64,000 nt of DNA from assembly GCF_040358985.1 (NCBI RefSeq), contig NZ_CP132932.1, forward strand, positions 3,844,001-3,908,000, given 5' to 3'. The DNA is from Tunturibacter empetritectus (GTDB taxonomy: Bacteria > Acidobacteriota > Terriglobia > Terriglobales > Acidobacteriaceae). The position numbers and the translations under genes are program-made. Each line of letters begins with the position of its first letter. The stretch's first letter is position 1. Under the pieces are notes generated by a model. That model searched no databases. It was given only the letters and a program-made list of their open reading frames with translations, and was not told where the DNA came from. This document shows positions 59,787 to 64,000 of this stretch, in pieces.

Positions 59787-60845
59787 ATGGTTGATCAAGC
59801 AACGCAGGCAGCACCAGACCTCCGCACCACCGCCTTCCCCCCTGAGTTCACCCCAGGTGCTCGCAACGCCGCCACCACCTGCCTCCGCATCCAGCCCAAC
59901 GAGAAGGTCACTCTTATCACGGATGAGCGCTGCCTCACCATCGCCGCCTCGCTCGTCGCGGAGCTGGACCAGATCGGCTGCACCTGGAACGCCTTCGTCC
60001 TCGAAGCCCTCGCCCCACGTCCTCTCATCGATCTCCCCTCAGCCATCCTCGAAGACATGGAGTCCTCGCAGGTCAGCATCTTCGCCGTCGAAGTCCAGCC
60101 CAACGAGCTTCATAGCCGCATGCAGATGACCGACGTCGTCAATCGCCGCCGCATGCGCCATGCCCACATGGTCAATATCACCCCCGAGATCATGACCCAG
60201 GGGATGCGCGCCGACTTCCTCGCTATCGACCGCCTCTCGCAGGCAGTCCTCGACAAGGTCCGCGCCGCCACCTACGTTCGCGCCACCACCCCGGCCGGCA
60301 CCGACATCCACGCCCAGCTCAACCCCGACTATCGCTGGTTTAAGACCTCCGGCATCATCAGCACCGAGAAGTGGGGCAACCTCCCCGGTGGCGAGTGCTT
60401 CACCGCGCCCGGCGAAGTCAATGGCGTCTTCGTCGTCGATGGCGTCGTAGGCGACTTCCTCTGCGCCCGCTACGGCATCCTCCGCGCCCATCCCCTCACC
60501 ATCAACATCGAAGGCAACCGCATCACCCGCGTTTCAAGCGAAAACAAAGCCCTCGAGCGCGATTTCTGGGCATACACCCACACCGACGAAAACTCCGACC
60601 GCGTAGGGGAGTTCGCCATCGGCACCAACATCGGAGTCGACCGCGTCATCGGCAACATCCTTCAGGATGAAAAGTTCCCCGGCATCCACATCGCCTTCGG
60701 AGACCCCTACGGCGCCCACACCGGAGCGCCCTGGAAGTCTTCCACGCACATCGACGTAGTCGGCCTCGAATTCAGCATCTGGCTAGGCGACGCCCAGGGT
60801 GAAGAGCAGATCATGCGCGACGGCCAGTTTTTACTCGACGCCTAA
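59787..60845 (+). CDS. M29 family aminopeptidase
   Basis: 352 residues with no signal peptide. The family is recognised by the metal-site segment near the C-terminus: VGEFAIGTN (Glu ligand) and HIAFGDPYGAHTGAPWKSSTHIDVV (His and Asp ligands), together with NIEGNRITRVSS and ILRAHPLTINIEGN before them. M29 enzymes are cytoplasmic, metal-dependent aminopeptidases with broad specificity. Its length is somewhat below the roughly 400 of thermophilic AmpS/AmpT. It follows copy B of the long intergenic element, which may carry its promoter. Confidence 0.85.
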   Translation: MVDQATQAAPDLRTTAFPPEFTPGARNAATTCLRIQPNEKVTLITDERCLTIAASLVAELDQIGCTWNAFVLEALAPRPLIDLPSAILEDMESSQVSIFAVEVQPNELHSRMQMTDVVNRRRMRHAHMVNITPEIMTQGMRADFLAIDRLSQAVLDKVRAATYVRATTPAGTDIHAQLNPDYRWFKTSGIISTEKWGNLPGGECFTAPGEVNGVFVVDGVVGDFLCARYGILRAHPLTINIEGNRITRVSSENKALERDFWAYTHTDENSDRVGEFAIGTNIGVDRVIGNILQDEKFPGIHIAFGDPYGAHTGAPWKSSTHIDVVGLEFSIWLGDAQGEEQIMRDGQFLLDA

Positions 60846-60911
60846 GCTAGACAGAACATAGCCCAACCGACCGACAAGCCTGATCCCTCGGACGAAAGCT
60901 TCAGTAACAGC

Positions 60912-61616
60912 TCAATGGGAATCAGTTGTTGTCTTGCTGTCCGTCTTGATCTGATAAGGCTTGGTATCGACGCTCTGGTTGTACTTGATGTCGGAGTAGA
61001 CAGCCGTTCGATAGTCCTCCGACGGCATGTAGAAGCTCTGTTTCACAGTAATGCCACGGACAGGGTCTACCCAGATCGTCATATGCGTGCAGTTGTTGCG
61101 GACAGCGGGGTCCTTTGGCACAAGATCCAGCTTCGCCGTTTGCACCCCACTCACCACTTCATCACCCAGATCCGAGATCGTCCAAGCCTTGGCCATCTCT
61201 CTGCCGCTACCGCCAAACCCAAGCGTCAGAAAGCTCTCCATCTGAGCCTGGTTGCCCTTAGGAGTGATGACCGTCTCATGATCCGTGCCAGGGTCAAACA
61301 GAGTCAAAACTCCGTTCCGATACTCCAGAATCTTGATGGAGGGAGAGGTGACCTTCGCCCCCATCACGGTCTTAGCCCCGTCTTTCTTGAAATAAATGGT
61401 GCCCTTCTGTGTCGTCGTCTGCTGCACAACCTTCTCGTAAAGGTCCCACTGAAAAGTGGCTTCGGCCGACTGAAACCTCAAGCTCGCCGCATCCATCTGC
61501 CGAAGAACTTCATCCAGATGTCCAGGCTTCGGCTGCGCAACCGCAGAAGCTGGAGCGATGACGGAAACAACGGATGACAGGATAAGTGATGCAACAGTAC
61601 GACGAAATGTGGTCAT
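60912..61616 (-). CDS. Outer-membrane lipoprotein carrier LolA-like protein
   Basis: 234 residues, signal peptide ending in ASAVAQ (about residue 28). HLDEVLRQMDAASLRFQSAEATF, then GTIYFKKDGAKTVMGAKVTSPS and KILEYRNGVLTLFDPGTDHETVI, give the half-barrel fold that binds lipoprotein acyl chains. VDPVRGITVKQSFYMPSEDYRTAVYSDIKYNQ is the typical end. In the standard Lol path it moves lipoproteins across the periplasm. It lies three genes downstream of serS on the same strand; Lol partners are not adjacent (LolD-like YbbA is at 7.7 kb). Confidence 0.85.
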   Translation of the reverse strand: MTTFRRTVASLILSSVVSVIAPASAVAQPKPGHLDEVLRQMDAASLRFQSAEATFQWDLYEKVVQQTTTQKGTIYFKKDGAKTVMGAKVTSPSIKILEYRNGVLTLFDPGTDHETVITPKGNQAQMESFLTLGFGGSGREMAKAWTISDLGDEVVSGVQTAKLDLVPKDPAVRNNCTHMTIWVDPVRGITVKQSFYMPSEDYRTAVYSDIKYNQSVDTKPYQIKTDSKTTTDSH

Positions 61617-61659
61617 AAGTCAGGTACTCCCGAAAGTTGGATGCTTTCTGCGCCAGAAG

Positions 61660-62040
61660 CTAACGGAGAACCCACGCGTTGTAGGCGATGATCTTGCCCT
61701 GTACGTCGCGAACGGGTTCGTACCGCTGGATCGACACCTCGCCTGAGATCGGTTCGATCAACCGTAAAATGGCGGCCTGGCGCTCGGCGTCCGTACTGGC
61801 GCCGCCCATATCCTCAGCTCGAACCTGATAGATAAAGCGGCTGCTCCCGCCGGCGGTTCCAGCTTCCCGCACCAGCACCTCGCTGGCGTGGAGAGCGACG
61901 GTCTCAACAGGTTTGTCTTTGAAGTCGATCAAGTGGGGTGAGACAAACATGAAGACGAGAATGGCAGTCACCATGACGTCATAGTGAAAGCTACCCCGTT
62001 CGTAGGCCCAGAAGATGTAGTTACGAATCAGTTTGAACAT
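61660..62040 (-). CDS. Small membrane-anchored protein of unknown function
   Basis: 126 residues with one hydrophobic segment, MVTAILVFMFVSPHLIDF at about residues 24-41, preceded by the basic/aromatic FKLIRNYIFWAYERGSFHYD, which puts the N-terminus inside. The outer part (VETVALHASEVLVREAG; SSRFIYQVRAEDMGGA; AILRLIEPISGEVSIQRYEPV) resembles a small sandwich fold. No family recognised. The start is 3 bp from the serS stop on the same strand and the lolA-like gene follows 44 bp after, so the three are one operon. Confidence 0.75.
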   Translation of the reverse strand: MFKLIRNYIFWAYERGSFHYDVMVTAILVFMFVSPHLIDFKDKPVETVALHASEVLVREAGTAGGSSRFIYQVRAEDMGGASTDAERQAAILRLIEPISGEVSIQRYEPVRDVQGKIIAYNAWVLR

Positions 62041-62043
62041 GTC

Positions 62044-63372
62044 TTAGCTCCAGCCTTGCTGCTTGCCGATCACCGTATCGCCGTTCATATAGGGTATCAA
62101 CACGTCCGGGACTCTTACGGTGCCGTCCGATTGCTGATAGTTCTCCAGAATCGCAAGGTAGGTGCGTCCTACAGCGAGTCCGCTGCCGTTGAGGGTATGA
62201 AGGAACTCGCTCTTCTTTGCTTTGGCCGGGCGGTAGCGAATATTCGCCCTGCGGGCTTGGAAGGTCTCGAAGTTCGAGCACGAGGATATCTCGCGATAGA
62301 GTTGCTGGCCGGGCAACCACACCTCGAGGTCATAGGTCTTAGCAGCAGAAAAGCCCATATCGCCTGTGCAGAGCAGCATTCGCCGGTAAGGGAGGCCGAG
62401 GCGCTCAAGCACTGTCTCAGCATGGCGTGTGAGTCGTTCGTGCTCGGAGTTGGAGTCTTCTGGACGTACGAACTTCACCAACTCGACCTTCTGGAACTGA
62501 TGCTGGCGGATCATGCCACGAACATCTTTGCCGTAGGAGCCTGCTTCGGAGCGGAAACAAGGGGTATAGGCGCAGAAAGATATTGGAAGCTGCGATTCGT
62601 CGAGCGTCTCTTCGCGAAATAGGTTCGTGACCGGGACCTCAGCGGTGGGAATGAGCCAATGATCGTTCTCCTGGTAAACCCCGGGCTGGTAGGTACCTTT
62701 GTCGTCGCAATGGAAGAGATCTTCGTCAAACTTGGGCAGTTGGCCCGTGCCAAAGAGCGACTTAGAGTTGACCATGTACGGTGGCAGGACTTCTGTATAG
62801 CCGTGCTCGCCTGTATGAAGGTCGATCATAAAGTTGGCGAGGGCGCGTTCAAGCCGGGCTCCCTGGCCGAATTGGACAACAAAACGGGAGCCTGAGATTT
62901 TGGCAGCGCGGCCAAAGTCGAGAATGCCTAGCGTTTCGCCTAGATCCCAGTGAGGTTTCGCCATAAAATCGAAGGTTGTTTTCTCGCCCCAGACCTTCTC
63001 TTGTCGGTTGTCGTCGGCGGATCGCCCAATGGGAACGCCATCCTGGGATAAGTTGGGTAGGGCCTGCAGTATCTCTTTCAAACGCTCGTCGGAGGCCGCT
63101 GCGGCGGACTCGAGCGACTCCGCTTCAGACTTCAGGGTGCGAGTCTGTTCGGTCTGTGCGGTCGTATCTGCGCCTTCACGTCTGAGCTTCGCAATCTCTT
63201 CCGTTAGCTTGTTTCGCTGGGCCTTCAGCGTCTCCACTCGAGTGATAGCCTCGCGGCGCTCGCGGTCGATTTCAACAAAGTTACGGAGTGCAATTGCGGG
63301 ATCTATCTCCCGGTTACGCAACTTTTCTTCTACTAGGGCCAAATTAGCCCGCACAAATGCAAGGTCAATCAT
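62044..63372 (-). CDS. serS: Seryl-tRNA synthetase
   Basis: ATG 63372 (frame opens at 63534) begins the standard [21 protein letters not shown]; 442 residues. An N-terminal coiled-coil arm (about 30-100) binds tRNA-Ser. The class II catalytic core shows motif 2 in [42 protein letters not shown] before it, and motif 3 in [18 protein letters not shown]. It charges tRNA-Ser, and tRNA-Sec if present. A divergent pyrD starts 128 bp away. Confidence 0.96.
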   Translation of the reverse strand: MIDLAFVRANLALVEEKLRNREIDPAIALRNFVEIDRERREAITRVETLKAQRNKLTEEIAKLRREGADTTAQTEQTRTLKSEAESLESAAAASDERLKEILQALPNLSQDGVPIGRSADDNRQEKVWGEKTTFDFMAKPHWDLGETLGILDFGRAAKISGSRFVVQFGQGARLERALANFMIDLHTGEHGYTEVLPPYMVNSKSLFGTGQLPKFDEDLFHCDDKGTYQPGVYQENDHWLIPTAEVPVTNLFREETLDESQLPISFCAYTPCFRSEAGSYGKDVRGMIRQHQFQKVELVKFVRPEDSNSEHERLTRHAETVLERLGLPYRRMLLCTGDMGFSAAKTYDLEVWLPGQQLYREISSCSNFETFQARRANIRYRPAKAKKSEFLHTLNGSGLAVGRTYLAILENYQQSDGTVRVPDVLIPYMNGDTVIGKQQGWS

Positions 63373-63499
63373 CACCTCACATTTTAGCGTCTTCCCGCCA
63401 TGCAAACTTGCGATATCACCGATACCTCCATTTCTTTGGATCGATGGCGAGCAATAAGTTACCGCTACACTAGTTAGGTATGGGAATGGAATCGGGACA

Positions 63500-64000
63500 G
63501 TGAGCGCGACTGCACGAGCCAAAGGTCCGGACATGCGGGTGACCGTCGCCGGTGTTGAGTTTAGCTCGCCGGTGATTGCGGCAAGCGGAACGTTCGGTTA
63601 TGGGATCGAGTTTGAAGATATTGTTTCTCTGGATCGCATCGGAGGGTTCGTCACGAAAGGGCTCTCGCGCGAGCCGATGGCTGGCAACCCGGCTCCGAGA
63701 ATCATAGAGACCGCCGCCGGGATGATGAATGCGATTGGGCTGCAGAACATGGGGGTTCGCGCTTTTATCGCCGAAAAACTTCCCAAACTGAGGAAGATCA
63801 CTGGCACGGTCATTATCGCGAACGTCTTCGGGTTCACCATTGAGGATTGCGTCGAGGTGATTCAAGCTTTGAACGATGCCCCCGGTGTAGCGATGTATGA
63901 GCTGAATGCGAGTTGCCCCAATACCAGCCATGGGGGAATGGTCTTCGGGACCGATCCGCCGCAGCTTTGGGAGTTGGTGGCCCGATGCAAGGCGGCGGCT
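63500..64000 (+). CDS. pyrD: Dihydroorotate dehydrogenase, class 1B type (5' part; runs off right edge)
   Basis: The start is GTG 63500 or ATG 63533; 167 codons from GTG to the window end. The protein reads [56 protein letters not shown] and [11 protein letters not shown]. The active-site base is Cys in NASCPN, which distinguishes class 1 from class 2 (Ser); the overall sequence matches PyrD of the 1B type that works with PyrK and NAD. It converts dihydroorotate to orotate in pyrimidine synthesis. The C-terminal half is missing because of the window boundary. It is divergent from serS. Confidence 0.93.
   Translation, partial: MSATARAKGPDMRVTVAGVEFSSPVIAASGTFGYGIEFEDIVSLDRIGGFVTKGLSREPMAGNPAPRIIETAAGMMNAIGLQNMGVRAFIAEKLPKLRKITGTVIIANVFGFTIEDCVEVIQALNDAPGVAMYELNASCPNTSHGGMVFGTDPPQLWELVARCKAAA

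Overview
The window comes from a GC-rich member of the Acidobacteriota, most likely family Acidobacteriaceae (the Granulicella/Edaphobacter/Terriglobus group). The evidence is very large TonB-dependent receptors with an N-terminal carboxypeptidase-regulatory-like domain, DUF1800 and ScyD/ScyE proteins, GH92 mannosidase, winged-helix/membrane/TPR regulators, and dispersed intergenic repeats of a kind I associate with this family. This assignment is inference from gene content; no rRNA gene is present. Most of the window is ordinary chromosome. There is no prophage, CRISPR array, intact insertion sequence or rRNA operon, only one short integrase remnant.

Layout. 1-2.4 kb: a TonB receptor running off the left edge, with a perfect 19-bp palindrome upstream, then tRNA-Arg(TCG). 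2.5-7 kb: a TlpA-like thioredoxin and a small HMA-like protein, divergent from a glycosyltransferase; two tandem PTPS/QueD-fold enzymes, FolE (pterin/7-deazaguanine chemistry) and TruB. 7-11 kb: TesA-like esterase divergent from a YbbA/YbbP-type ABC system. 11-13.3 kb: galK-galT. 13.3-16.9 kb: a small secreted protein, an integrase remnant, a membrane-bound winged-helix regulator and a Ca-dependent PI-PLC-like enzyme. 17-23 kb: TonB receptor plus GH92 mannosidase, a probable glycan-use pair. 23-30 kb: cytochrome c/P460 lipoprotein, tRNA-Glu, a queuosine-precursor transporter (YhhQ family) and an RND efflux pump. 30-34.7 kb: tyrosine breakdown (FahA, HPD), an arginine dihydrolase-like enzyme and an MhpD/FAH-like hydratase. 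34.9-42.2 kb: a large PIG-L deacetylase, MsrP and MsrQ separated by an opposite-strand membrane protein, and a GNAT acetyltransferase. 42.2-46.1 kb: DUF1800 protein, cupin, PdxH. 46.2-51.8 kb: the conserved rpsP-khpA-rimM-trmD-rplS-rnhB cluster, interrupted by an opposite-strand outer-membrane-like gene. 51.9-56.1 kb: two esterase-fold hydrolases, an ATP-grasp protein with a lysine-rich tail and a YbdK/GCS2 carboxylate-amine ligase, the best candidate here for an uncharacterised small-molecule or peptide-modifying system. 56.1-64 kb: ScyD/E beta-propeller divergent from a winged-helix/TPR regulator, M29 aminopeptidase, LolA, SerS and a truncated pyrD.

Two non-coding repeat families stand out. 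Family 1 is a REPIN-like palindromic element present in six copies, each beside a stop codon; one copy supplies the C-terminal codons of two convergent genes. Family 2 is a roughly 260-bp element found twice, in the same orientation, just upstream of the DUF1800 gene and the M29 aminopeptidase gene. Shorter dispersed repeats fill most of the remaining long intergenic gaps.
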